DNA of 64,000 nt from Hoplostethus atlanticus (Eukaryota; Chordata; Actinopteri; Trachichthyiformes; Trachichthyidae), in contig JAXDDX010000023.1 in NCBI GenBank assembly GCA_034670405.1, positions 3,886,001 through 3,950,000 of the forward strand, in the 5' to 3' direction. The notes below the pieces were generated by a model, which saw nothing but the letters and a program-made list of their open reading frames with translations, ran no database searches and had not been told where the DNA came from. Both the position numbers and the translations under genes were made by a program. This document shows, one piece after another, positions 50,781-62,495 of this stretch. Position 1 is the stretch's first letter; every line of letters begins with the position of its first letter.

Positions 50781-51794
50781 CATCAGGAGTCATTGCACAG
50801 TAAGAAATTTAGATGACAAACTAGCTTGCAAGCATCATTTGTGCTCACACACCTTCCTCTTCCTCGACTGTGCTGCTTGTTTGCTTGGAAATTTCTGCTT
50901 TTCTGCCCTCTCTCGCAAGACTGGGCACATTTTTAGCAGGACCTTTATATAAGGCGGGTCATGGGTGCAGTGGTGAAGCCTAGCACAAAGCCTATTGCAG
51001 CAACAATAGAGTCTCTTGGTTTTATTGTGTTTCATTGTCTCGTCTCTATCTGTGTCTTTGTTGCTGTGCATGTGTGTGCCTGTGCACGGAGGCTATCTTC
51101 TTCTATCTTCTTCTTTTTGTCTGCCTGTCAAGCTTAGCTTGCAATGTTGCACGTGGACACTTCTACTGAAACCTCAACGCAACAGATTTTCTGTGGCTCT
51201 GCTGCACGTGTTGCCGGGGGGCTTACTGTGTAGACCGATATCTGAAATAGGATTTTCAGCTAACCACACACTCTGATTAAATCAACTGGATAGCCTACAC
51301 ATCCTATTAATACTCACACACTACCAGCCTCTTACCCTCAGTTACAGTTTCCATACCCTTTCAATTAGAGTGTGTAGGATAATGTAAAATAGCAGAAATT
51401 GGTATGGCACAGTTGTGATCAAATTGCAGTTTAAGGAACCTTCAATCACGTAGACAGAGGATGTCTATGCCTGCTGGGAATATTAATAATCTGCTTGCTC
51501 ATGTGCTAGTCTCACTGGCTTTAAGGTTTTATCCATATCAATCTGACTGTTAACCTATCTAGCCTGGGTTATTTTAAGACCTTCCCTCATGGTATGAGCT
51601 GCTGTCATTCGCCACATGATGATGACCGTTGAACTGGGTTGAGAATGTTAGACATGGTTATGCTCCATAAAAATGTTAAAGCAGAGCGAAATGTTTCCTG
51701 CTCCATAAATGAGATTTTCCAAGATTAAAAACAAGGGCCATCTGTGTTTTTGTCATGGTCCTAAAGGACTACACTGACTTCTTAGGGCAGAGTT

Positions 51795-51970
51795 CCTCAA
51801 ATCCGGGCCTCGGGGTCCAGAGTGCTGCTGGTTTTCTCTCCTACCAGGAAGTTAATTGCATTCACCTGGCATCAGGTCTTAATCAATCCCTGATTAGACC
51901 GCTAGAATGGAAACTACCTGGCAGGATAGAAAACCAGCAGTACTCTGGACCCCGAGGCCCGGATTTGAGG
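51795..51970. mobile_element. Palindromic MITE with arms of about 53 bp
   Basis: The left arm begins CCTCAAATCCGGGCCTCGGG; the reverse complement of the right end is the same sequence, and the arms differ at about three positions over about 53 bp. The remaining middle, about 70 bp, has no coding capacity. The words TCCGGGCCTCGGGGTCCAGA and TGCTGGTTTTCT recall a widespread fish foldback element. Confidence 0.85.
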
Positions 51971-53576
51971 ATCACTGTTTTAGGGGATTTGGCCCATTGG
52001 AGAGGATTGGCACCAAAATCATCTCTGTGTCTGCTGTAACTAGCATGCTAACGCTTTAGCATACAGTATGTTAAGATAGATCTTTTAGTAATACAAAGTT
52101 GGTGTTGGTTGTTATTCTATGGCCTAGATTCAGAACTTCAGAAAACAAAATCTCAGTCTATTGCGAATCAACAGCGAAAAACCTAAGCCTTCTGGCTACC
52201 TTCTCTCATTTCCTGTGTAAACAAAACAAGTTACATTCAAAGTCTCATGAGAAGAGAGATCTTCTGCCATGGGAAGTGCATTCTTTTTGTCTAATTTTAT
52301 GTCTATTTTACCAATCCCCTAAACAAGCCTGGCAGGTTTAGACGTGTTCAAATGAACTAACCATCGAGCCTTAGAGCTGCTACAAGTTCTCATTTTCTCA
52401 CTTTTAGGATAATGCTAGTTGCCTACGGTTACTGAACATACTATATGCTAAAGCATTAGCATGCACCCCGGAGAGAGCTAGCTAGCTACTGGAGACACAG
52501 AGCTAATTTTGGTGCCAATCCTCTTGTTAGATATTGGGTAAGGTGAGCAATGGGCAAAACTCCCAAAAAGTCAGTGTAGTCCTTTAACACGACCGCACTG
52601 CACATACAACTGTACATTCAAGGCTTTGGTGCAGACATTAAACTATGGTCAGATATGTAGTGCTCCTCTTACTGAATTCAGTTTCCCAATAAAGAACAGT
52701 GATTGATGACTAGCTAGGCTACAGGGTAAGGCTTCCCAAAAATGTTTGTTTGTTTTTGCCATACCCACTGACTGACTCACTAGCTGCCTGACTAGCAGAT
52801 TGACATTGGGCTTAGGCCTACAAAGCTGAAGTGCTACAGGGTGAAACATGTGCTGCTTAAAACTCAAAGAGCGTCCACCTCTGAACTGTGAACCCTGAAA
52901 CCTGCCCTGGAGAGTTCATTCCCCAGGAAGTGGTTAAATCACTTATGGGGATATGAGCGAGACCAACCAGCGGATAATATGTGGAATGCGTCTGTGGTGG
53001 CCCAAGCAGACTTCGGTGTAGTCATTTTCCTGTCTGCCACACATTTAGGCATGGACAGATAAACACACTCAGGACATTAGTACATGCATGCACACATCCA
53101 TAACCCAACATGTTCCAGCATGTGTGCATACATGTGAGTTTGTAGACCCACACACACTAAAGAATATTGGAATGTAACACTCAGCATATGGTATCTTGAT
53201 GTGCTTGATCAGCCGATTCTCACCTTCATAGCATCAAAAGGTCCTGGAGGGCTCAGGAGATCAAGGTGTGCCCATTGACTGTTTCTGCTAGTTATTGTCA
53301 TGCTCAGAAATATGTGCTGTGAGCAGAAACAGAAACTTCAAGCATTATGCATAATTTGAGAACTTAAACTATACCTAAAATTATAAAAAAAATAAACTAT
53401 ACCTAAAAAATATATTAAAAAAAAAACTTAATGCTGTTAGGTATGTAGGTATATAAAAATATCAAAGTAGATTTAGAAAAGCGGTGGGTCCTGCTGTTCA
53501 GATTGTTTACATCTTGTTCAAGTGTCTGACGTGCAAAACCCATTGTGACAAGCCAGGTCCACATGACTGTCCATCT

Positions 53577-53616
<40 letters not shown>
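53577..53616. repeat. (CA)n microsatellite
   Basis: About 19-20 perfect CA units in the proposed acap3 intron 1. Confidence 0.95.
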
Positions 53617-53617
<1 letters not shown>

Positions 53618-55620
53618 TCTTCTGTTGTGTTTGTCTGCTTTTCATAGGAGATAATAGTTGGTCAAAGAAATCTCTGGCTATGACGTTGCTATGACTAAAA
53701 AGAGGAAGCTAGCCACAAGTAGATGTTTGTCATCTACACGCTGTGGGAACACAACGGTTCAAAAACAACCCAACTTGTTTTGCCAAGTGGCAGAGGTGAG
53801 AGCGAGAGAAAGGCCTTCTGTCAACGTCTCTCATCTCTTTATCTCTTTAACTGTGGCAGTTACACACATTTGTATTTCCTTGTTTTTGTTTTGATACCTG
53901 TCCTACAGGTATTTGTCCTGTCCTCTCCATTTCCCTCCCTCTCTCTCTCTCTCTTCTACTCCTCTACCGTTCCTCTTCTTCCTACCATTAGTGGTAATGT
54001 GGATGAGGGGTACATGTGGATCAATGTCAGGGCTATCCGAGTAGCAAGGAGTATTGAGTTTCAGTACCCTGTCTGTCTGTTTCTGAAATGGATGTGGTTA
54101 GAGAGATGGATACTGGCTGGAGGTAGAGAGGGAGGTATGGAGGGATGATAGATGGTTGACGGGATGGAGAACGGATGGATGGATGGATAGTAGGAGAGAG
54201 GGAGGGTGGAGGGGTCAAAGGGAGAGAGGAATAGATGGGAAAACTAGAGAAAGGGAGAGAGGAAGTGGAGTTGGATAGATGAGGGGAGTGAGAGTTGATG
54301 GAATGAGGAGGGAGGGAAGGATAAATGGTCTCCACGGTTACTGGAGTACATTGTTGCCCTGGTAACCTGTCTGATATGTAATGTAGATCAATACGCTAAA
54401 TGGGTTGTGAGTTACATATTGGGCTGGACACACATGCAGGCAGGAAATCATTAATGACAAACACACACACATACTGTTTGTCCGGTGATATTTCCCAGCA
54501 GGATAATACACAGAGAGAGCGGATGGTGTGGTAGTCCAGTGGAGGATGAAGACAGCTGTCATTTCAGCATAAATGACAACTAAAAAAAGTCATGTGGTCC
54601 AGTCCGGCACATAACTAACAAACTAGGAGGAGAGACACACATATGACATATGGATCCCAGTCGAGCAGCTGGTTCAGATTTTCTCTCTTTGTTTTTGTAC
54701 TCCTCACTCAACTCTTTTTTGTTTCTGGTTTTATTTTCATCTTCATATGCTGTTCACTCTATTCACCTTGTTTGTTCCTTCTCTAGTTTATCTTTTGCTT
54801 TCTCCTTATTGCTCCCCCCCCCCACACACACACACCCCACCTTCCTCCACCCACGTTCCTGTCGCCCATATGTAAGTAAGCCCATAAGTGATGCTGTGTG
54901 GAGGAGGCTAAGCCGGGTTGGACATGAGTTCTGACCACCAGCTGTAATCGTGACCACCACGGTGTAGTTTGGTATTCACCATTATAAAACACATACGCTC
55001 ACACACTTTCACCATTTTCTCAGTCATCATTGCTTAGATGAACCACGACATGTCGATACATTTATCAGTCTCCCTCAGGTTGTTGATACAGGCTTGCTGT
55101 GTGTTTGGCAGTCCACCAAACCTGCTCCTCACTGAGTCAAAACACCCCCGCGGTGCTTTAGCTACCAGGTGTGATTGACAAGCCAATCTTCTATCGAGAC
55201 ACGGAGGGAGACAGGAAAGGTGATTGCTCCCTGAGAAGATGACGGATTCCCTGTTTCCATTCCCCTTCCTAGCACCACATTATTCAGTCTACATGCTATC
55301 CTCGGTGTTCTGTGGAATTCCTTGTGACCAAATGAAAACATTCCCATCTGCCGTGTCAGCGTTAGATATTCCCATTCCCGCACTTTCTGCGTCCATCAAT
55401 CCCCCCCGTCACACACGCACTCTTGCACATGGGGAGTGTTTCCTTCCATTTGTTCGATGGATTGCCCACCGCATACAAGTGGAAAATCAGAACAGCTGAA
55501 GCACAGTCACTGGCCGGTAATGGACAATATGTCTAGGAGCAGGAAGGAAGGAAGGCCATGCTCAATATACCACCGCTCTGGTATGTGGGTGTGCAGAGCC
55601 ACTGTGGGATGGATGGCGTG

Positions 55621-55629
55621 CTGTGTGTG

Positions 55630-55678
<49 letters not shown>
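55621..55678. repeat. (TG)n microsatellite
   Basis: About 29 TG units with a single interrupting CG (55634-55640). It yields the long Cys-Val frame on the plus strand. Confidence 0.95.
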
Positions 55679-55680
<2 letters not shown>

Positions 55681-56992
55681 CCCTTGTGCATATGTCACTG
55701 TAGAACAGACAGATGTAGCTAGCTGAACAGGGAGGTTCTGTAAGAGCGCTTTAGCCCTAAGAGAAGGGAGATAAAGACTTGACTGCACATGAAACAAGCA
55801 TGGCTGGGAGTTTCAGCGTTGCTGCAACTCGTGGTTTGGACAATGGAGCGACGAACCAGACCAGAGCATTGGCAGTATGGGCTGCAATTTCACCGCAGCT
55901 GTAAACATAACTTAGTTCCATGCTTGTGAAACTATTTACATTATTAACCTATTTGAATGGCAGAAGTAGCATAGTAGAAAAATATATGACTCTTGTCAGC
56001 AATGGTACATCACTCTGAGACTCTCACTCACTTCAGGTTCTTTATGCCCTACTAAGGTTTTGCTGTAGTGTAACACGGGTCAGTGGAGCTACTTAGTTTC
56101 AGAGCATTTCCATCATCTTAATGTCTGACTGCAGTAGCAAAAATCTATATTTTATAACCATATAGTCGTAAAGGTATATTAAAGTCAAATTAATACGAAT
56201 AGTATGAGTTTTTCATTAAAGTAACCTACAAACCGTTGCAAATGTAATAGTAAAACTCAACCTCCGTGGTTCTGAGTGAGATTTAGAGCTTCTTGCGATT
56301 GCAGTACGCTGATTTGGTATCACTTGTGCTCCTGCTCCTTTTGAAAAGTCTTTCCAACACTGTTTATTTTCTAAGCTTGCTCTAAACAATGACATAAAGT
56401 GAGAAAGTGGATATACACACACATACACATGCACACACACATTCACTTAGACTGTAACTTCACACATGTTCCAGACCCAGGCGCTCTGTCCTTTGTTGCC
56501 CGTCCCAGTGTGCAGGGGTCTTGCGTAAGACCACCCTTTGTGTTAATGTAAACCTGTCTCCTCCTGCTCTCAACCCTTGGACCTTTCCTCTACTTTCCAT
56601 CCTCTCCATCTCTCTTTTCTTCCATCCATCTATCACTCCCCCACAACACCCAACCTGCATGTGTGTGCATTCATTAGTATAGTGGGCACCGTCTAAGCAA
56701 AATGAGACCCATCTTGTGTTTATTGTTTGGACACCCTGAGTTACTGCATCAGACCGGTACACTATATCAGAAAATGCTCAAGGTTTAGTATGAATGAGAC
56801 ACATTTTGCATGTGTGTGCACGGTATGTGCAATAAAAATCACTATGTTGACCTAGTGATTCCCCAGATACATAAATGTTTATCCCAAACTAAGTTAATCT
56901 GGCCTGTGTGTATACCACCCTGTCCTGTGATACTAAAATAGACTCGGTAGATTAGCCGATTCCATTTGCATCATTAGACCACACACTCTCTA

Positions 56993-57071
56993 GTGTGTGT
57001 GCGTGTGCGTGTGCGTGTGCGTGTGCGTGTGCGTGTGCGTGTGCGTGTGCGTGTGCGTGTGTGTGTGTGTG
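56993..57071. repeat. (GTGTGC)n hexanucleotide array
   Basis: About ten perfect hexamers GTGTGC followed by a TG run. The alternating purine-pyrimidine pattern with regular CpG is well suited to Z-DNA formation. Confidence 0.95.
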
Positions 57072-60000
57072 GGCGATTGAACCGCTACTGAGTAAAAACA
57101 TTCTGGACTGTGTGATTCTTTTATTTTTTAGAAATGTGCTGAGGGATTATTTCAGATTTAGGGATTATGGCCAGTGTTTATTTCGGTGTGTGTGTGTGTG
57201 TGTGTGTCTGCATGTGTGTTTGTGTGAATTTTCATTAGTTCTTCTTAGAGTAATTTAAGATTGGCGGTTGCAGTCTTTCATTTATTGACAGCTGTGGGGG
57301 GGAAGTCCATCATGATGAACGTGCTGGAGGATTTCTATATCTCCATGCAGATTAGGGATTATGGTCAATGTTTGCTGACAGGTTCAAGTGAATTATTACT
57401 TCCATTACCCTCTGGGTTGTCCCACATGACCACAATGACCTGTGACAGTGTCAATTGGCTGAAGGTTGACTTTTATCATGAGATTGGATGGATGGAACAT
57501 TCAAAGTCTGATGTTTTTACACTTTGTACACTTTATTGGGGTTCAGCTGTTTACATGAACCTTTGATTCCCTGTGATTGAGTCTCCCTGTTGTCATGAAT
57601 AAACCAGTTAACAGAACATTCCTGTCTACCTGTGGCGTCCCACCAACCAAACAATATGAAAACCTGTGGCTGCCAGCTACCACCTCCTTCTTTGACTGAG
57701 GTTACTTTTAATACAGGGGACTAATTCTTTGCAAAATAATTCTTTGTGAGAATCAAAACTGATATGAGTAAGATGTTTCCTTACAGTAACCCCCTTTAAT
57801 ATTGGAACAAGCCAGACGTCTTAACCAGGTTTGAGCTTATCCAGGTTATGTACATGTGTCATCCTAAAACTGGGTTAGTTGAGTAACTGAGTTAAGAACA
57901 GATTTTTTTTGTGCATGCAAACATAGCATCAGAAAGACTAGTGCATATCCTATATATCAGAGAAACAACACAGCTCAACCCAGAAAACCCAAACCAGACC
58001 ATAGGCTGCTTTGTTACCAAGATCAATGAGTGAGATGTACCAGTCGACTGCTGGACACCCAGAGGGTCATTAGGCGGATAGATTGTCCCTCTCCCCCTGT
58101 TTCTGGCACCGATGGACTATTCCTAGATGGATATGAGAGTGTTAATCGGTGGCTGTTTCCTCCTTGGCAGAGCTCACTGCGGGTGTGAGCGGGGGGAGAT
58201 GCGGCCAGGCTTATTCTGCTGGTGTTCAGCCAGTTCTGCCAAAGATAACAGGAGGCAAGCAGGCTGTTCGTTCTGCTAGCCTTGCTTTCCTCTGGCGCAC
58301 AGCTGGTCCAGATCAGCATCTCTCTTCTCTCACATGCACACACAAACACACACACTCTGAACATCAAAAAGGACCGGGTCCCTCATACTGTACAGTGGCA
58401 CATAATACAAACTGATGCTTGCACAACACACACACACACATACAAGCACAGCGATAAACACACACCTCACAACATTCATCTTTCATACTCAAGCCAATTC
58501 TGTCACTGTAGGAGGAGATACAATCAAATATTAACACACACTGTCACATCACTTCAGCATGTTGTTTTGTTACTAAGCCATGGCCCAAACACTGTGACGT
58601 CTTGCCAGGATGACTTCTTTGATGGTAATCTTCCCAAACAAAAGAAGTGAGTTCCAGGAAGTTTATTGCAGAATAACATCCGCAACTGTAACTGTCAAAT
58701 AGTTAAATCGGCCTCCTTGTGAACTTATCATTATAACATATCACATTATAGTATCATCGTCAGACACCACAGGGTATCAGCTTTTTAACAGTGACAGTTA
58801 GCCCGGTCTGTGTGTCTGTGTGCAGTCACAGTGCATGTGTATAGGTGTGTGTGTGTGTGTGTGTGAGTGTGTGTGTTTCGGGGCTGAAACAAAAGGCAAG
58901 CGTTTATCTCTGCCAGACATTCTTCAGGTTATAAGTCATGCTCTGTGCTGTGGTAATAGAAACAGTGGCTCCTTGTGTTTAGCAAGCCAAAGGAATGCGG
59001 CGTTTGCTTACCTGTAAACCTCGGAGCATCCCCCCGAATTAGTCCGCTAATGTCCATACCGCATTCTCCCAACCAGGTATGGAAATGATACAAACCAAAT
59101 GGCTAACAAATGGCTTTGACTCTATGGTTTGACTCTATGGTAGCAAGCTAGGCTAAACAGTTTCTACTCTATGTGTATTTGGCAAAGGCTCATAGTGCGG
59201 TGAGGTCTGTGAGGTTGGATTTTAACAAGTGCTTTGCTGAGGTTGCTGGTTGGAATCCAAATCCCATCTGTGTGTACTGGGAGTGGATTTTGATCAGCTA
59301 GTCAAATGTAAAATGGCTACTGTTCTCTGCAGTGTAGATGACTCTACCTCAAGCTACCGTGCTACGTTCTCTCCTGGTGGAAAGAAAAGGGCTGACGTAT
59401 CCTTAAGGAGAACATGCACTTTCATTATGATTTTGATTTCAGTTTCTCTTTCTGGCTTACAGCTCCAGGACTTGTGGGGGTTGTGAGACGTTGTCGGGTT
59501 ACTCGTCAGCGTCATAAGGAAATCTATAAAATCTAAAAATATTGCAGTGGGGAGTTATCACAGTATTGAGAACATGCAGTACGTTTTATAAGACTGTGGG
59601 AAATAACATCACACTTTATCAATAACACAAACTAATGCCACCGAACATCTTCCCTCGTGCCTTTGGGCATATACATGTACTTGTGAAGAGTAATGTGGTG
59701 AATGGTGAATTGGCTAATGTGAAGATAATGCAGCATAATACAAATTCAAAAGAGACAACGACACCAATTCATAGCTCAACAACAAACTCTTGCCTGAGCC
59801 AAAGCCATAGATCATCTGTCCATTTGAACTGAGCGTCCTTTTTCTATGAGTACAATATCTAACAAGGAGCTACTGTATCCACTTCAAAAACATATAGGCT
59901 GTCTGAGACAAGAATGGCACTGGCATGCTCCATCAGATTTATCAGACTGCCTTCATTCCCTCTCAGACAAACACACAGATGGATGGTGTAAACATTTAGC

Positions 60001-60259
60001 TATGGCCTAAACACGGGAGATGGGATATTATTCTGGAGAAGATATCACGTAGACTAAAGTCTTATGATTGGGGGATGGTTTCAATTCCTTAGCGTCTACC
60101 CCACACTTTGTCCATCCATTCATCTGGACTCGGTACTCAGTACTCTTGAAGGGAACAGGGCTTGTTTTCTTACAGTCCTGTTCCTCTCTCTTCCTCTCAT
60201 CTCTCCCCACTCCTTCCTATTTCTTCTGGATATTGGTGTTGTATTATCTCCTACGTCAG

Positions 60260-60302
60260 CCATCAACAGCCATCTGAGAGTCACTCAGATGGCTGTTGAT
60301 GG
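60260..60302. other. Perfect 19-bp hairpin with 5-base loop
   Basis: The left arm CCATCAACAGCCATCTGAG (60260-60278) pairs without mismatch with 60284-60302; the loop is AGTCA. No poly-T terminator or known microRNA sequence is recognised. Confidence 0.8.
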
Positions 60303-61221
60303 GATGGATGGAGGGAGGGATGCAGTGAGGGCGTGAGCGAAGTAAAGCTGGGAACGATGTGCTTATAGAACCCAGGGGTGCATCCGCAATGTCCTCCCTG
60401 CTTCCTCCTCCCCCGTGTTTCTCATGGCGGCGATGCTGTATGTATGTGCTTGCCTGCTACTGTTTGTAATCCGCAGGGAGGTCGGGAAGGGTCAAGGAGG
60501 TTGGAATTTGGGGTTGAGCAGGCTGTCCCTCTCTGCCTCTCTGTAGCCTTTGGCCTATGGTGCCCTTGGGAACACTGCTGTGCCTTGTAATGTGGTTTAG
60601 CTATGCAATCAGAGTTCCCCAAATCAGCAGTTTTATAGGGTTGCCAGTAACTTACTTGCCTAGATTGATAAGCGCGGGCTGTGATGCACAGGCGGGGTCA
60701 CTGTGATTTTAGGTGGGTCTTGTTTTAGGAAACCTTGACATTCCTGCGGTTGATCAGTGAGACACAGCATCACACTCTGCATCTGTCTCCCCGGCCCTCC
60801 TTCCAACGATCTATCTCTTTTACCCCTTCATTTGAGAAGATGAGGGCCCATCATTATGTGGTGTGTGTGTGTGCGTGTGTGTGTGTGTGTGTGAGCATTT
60901 GCATTCGTGTGTGCACATGCCCGCCTGTGTGTGTGGAGGATGATCAAATGTGCCCTCTAGCCATCGGCAGTTCAACTCTGGTGTTTCTCAACCAAACCTC
61001 CAAACTACGCCCAGACCGAGGCTCCCCTTCTCTGGGAGAGTGGGCACAGGGCTGGGTGGGAGAAACTTGTGCCGTCTTGGAGGTACTGTCACTACTAGAC
61101 TAGAAAGAAAGAAAGACAGACAGAAAGAAATAAACACAGGCAGATAGAGACATATAGACACACAATCAGAGAAATGTCAGGCAGATTCCAAACACAAGAT
61201 CAATACAAGAGTATTAGCTCC

Positions 61222-61228
<7 letters not shown>

Positions 61229-61253
<25 letters not shown>
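61229..61253. repeat. (TA)n microsatellite
   Basis: About twelve TA units within an AT-rich stretch. Confidence 0.9.
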
Positions 61254-62354
61254 TTATGTATTTGAGTTGGATAGAGCAGATAGTGGGTATGTAATGTTAA
61301 CAACTCCATCTTTTGTTCTCACACACAGGTTTAGGAGATTGCACCAACAGAAAAAATAGGGTCACTTGATGATGATTTTGTCTTCAAGTCAGCAGAGTGG
61401 CTTTCCCATGGAGAACAATGACTGAATTTGCCCTCGACGCTCCCTCCGTTTCCTTCCCTTCCTCTTTCCCTTGTGCAAATGTTTCATTTGCCAAAACTGC
61501 AAAAGCAGTTCCACCAGGCTTGAGCTGCGGTCAGAATTCAGTTGAAGCAAAGTATTTCTTGCTATTTCGCACACTCTGAAACATCCGACACGCTTCCTCT
61601 GGGCCTGTCAACAAGGAAGCCAGAATGTACTCAGAAATGATATTACGATTCCAAATCCCTACTACTCTGTTTCCGGAGATATCCACCAATGTAGCTTTTC
61701 AGAGTGTGCTGCTGCAGATGTCAGCGTACAGTATGGCTGTGTATGAATGATGATAATACAGACACATCACATGGGGCCTACTGTTCCACATTAGTCAAGC
61801 TAGGCAGGGGAGAGAGCACTGGTGGAAAGCACTGCAGCTGTATACTCAGTACCATGATATTGTGATGCTGCTTGTAGCGTCCAATTCAAGTGTGAAAGGC
61901 CAATATGAAACTATAATGCATTACTGTGAACTGAGTAATCTTAGTAGCGTTTGAATTAGCAGGAATAACATACTGTAGTTGACTATGTTACAGTACACTA
62001 CTGTGGTATACTGTTGGAATTCATTGATGTTAACTTGCATTTGATTCCTGTTGAACTGCTGAGCAAGCCGACACTGCTGAACTGCTGAACCTGAACACGC
62101 AATGGCATTTCAAAATGTGAACTAGAAGGCAATTCTCCAACTTGCCAACTGTTACATCCAAAGACATCATTCCTATCACTTTTTCACTCACTTTATCACT
62201 CACCGATCAAGTTAAACCAACATACCCTTAGGATTTGGAATCAAATCTCTATCTCAGTTTGTTTCCTATCTCCTTGTTTCCTATTTGTGGCTAAGCAGCG
62301 ATAATCATCTAATGGCAGAAGTCCCAGACCCTGATAACCACCAAAGTCTTCAAT

Positions 62355-62495
62355 AATTGTTCCTTGGCCCAAGACCTATCGTTCCACCAAATTTAATGGA
62401 AATCCATTCATGTATATATATATTTTTTTAGATATCCTGCTGACAGACAGACAGACATACAAACTAACCCTAAAACCTCCATGGTGGAGGTTATT
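62355..62495. repeat. Interspersed fish repeat ending CCATGGTGGAGGTTAT
   Basis: Ordered words CCACCAAATTTAATGGAAAT, then GATATCCTGCTGACAGACAG, then CCTCCATGGTGGAGGTTAT. I know this order from an abundant fish repeat whose end normally reads CCTTGGCGGAGGT. A TA run (62414-62423) interrupts it. Class not assigned. Confidence 0.6.

Larger units (their letters stand above)
43692..51780 (+). other. Probable acap3 intron 1, first part
   Basis: No exon recognised. Simple repeats: CT/CA at 44707-44765, TG near 45876-45892, CTCTCG at 46628-46678, CA at 48278-48305. A 140-codon minus frame at 48412-48834 is listed separately. At 50507-50580 is a repeat-like block. The longest frame (44547-45101, plus) crosses simple repeats and is taken as chance. 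Confidence 0.55.
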
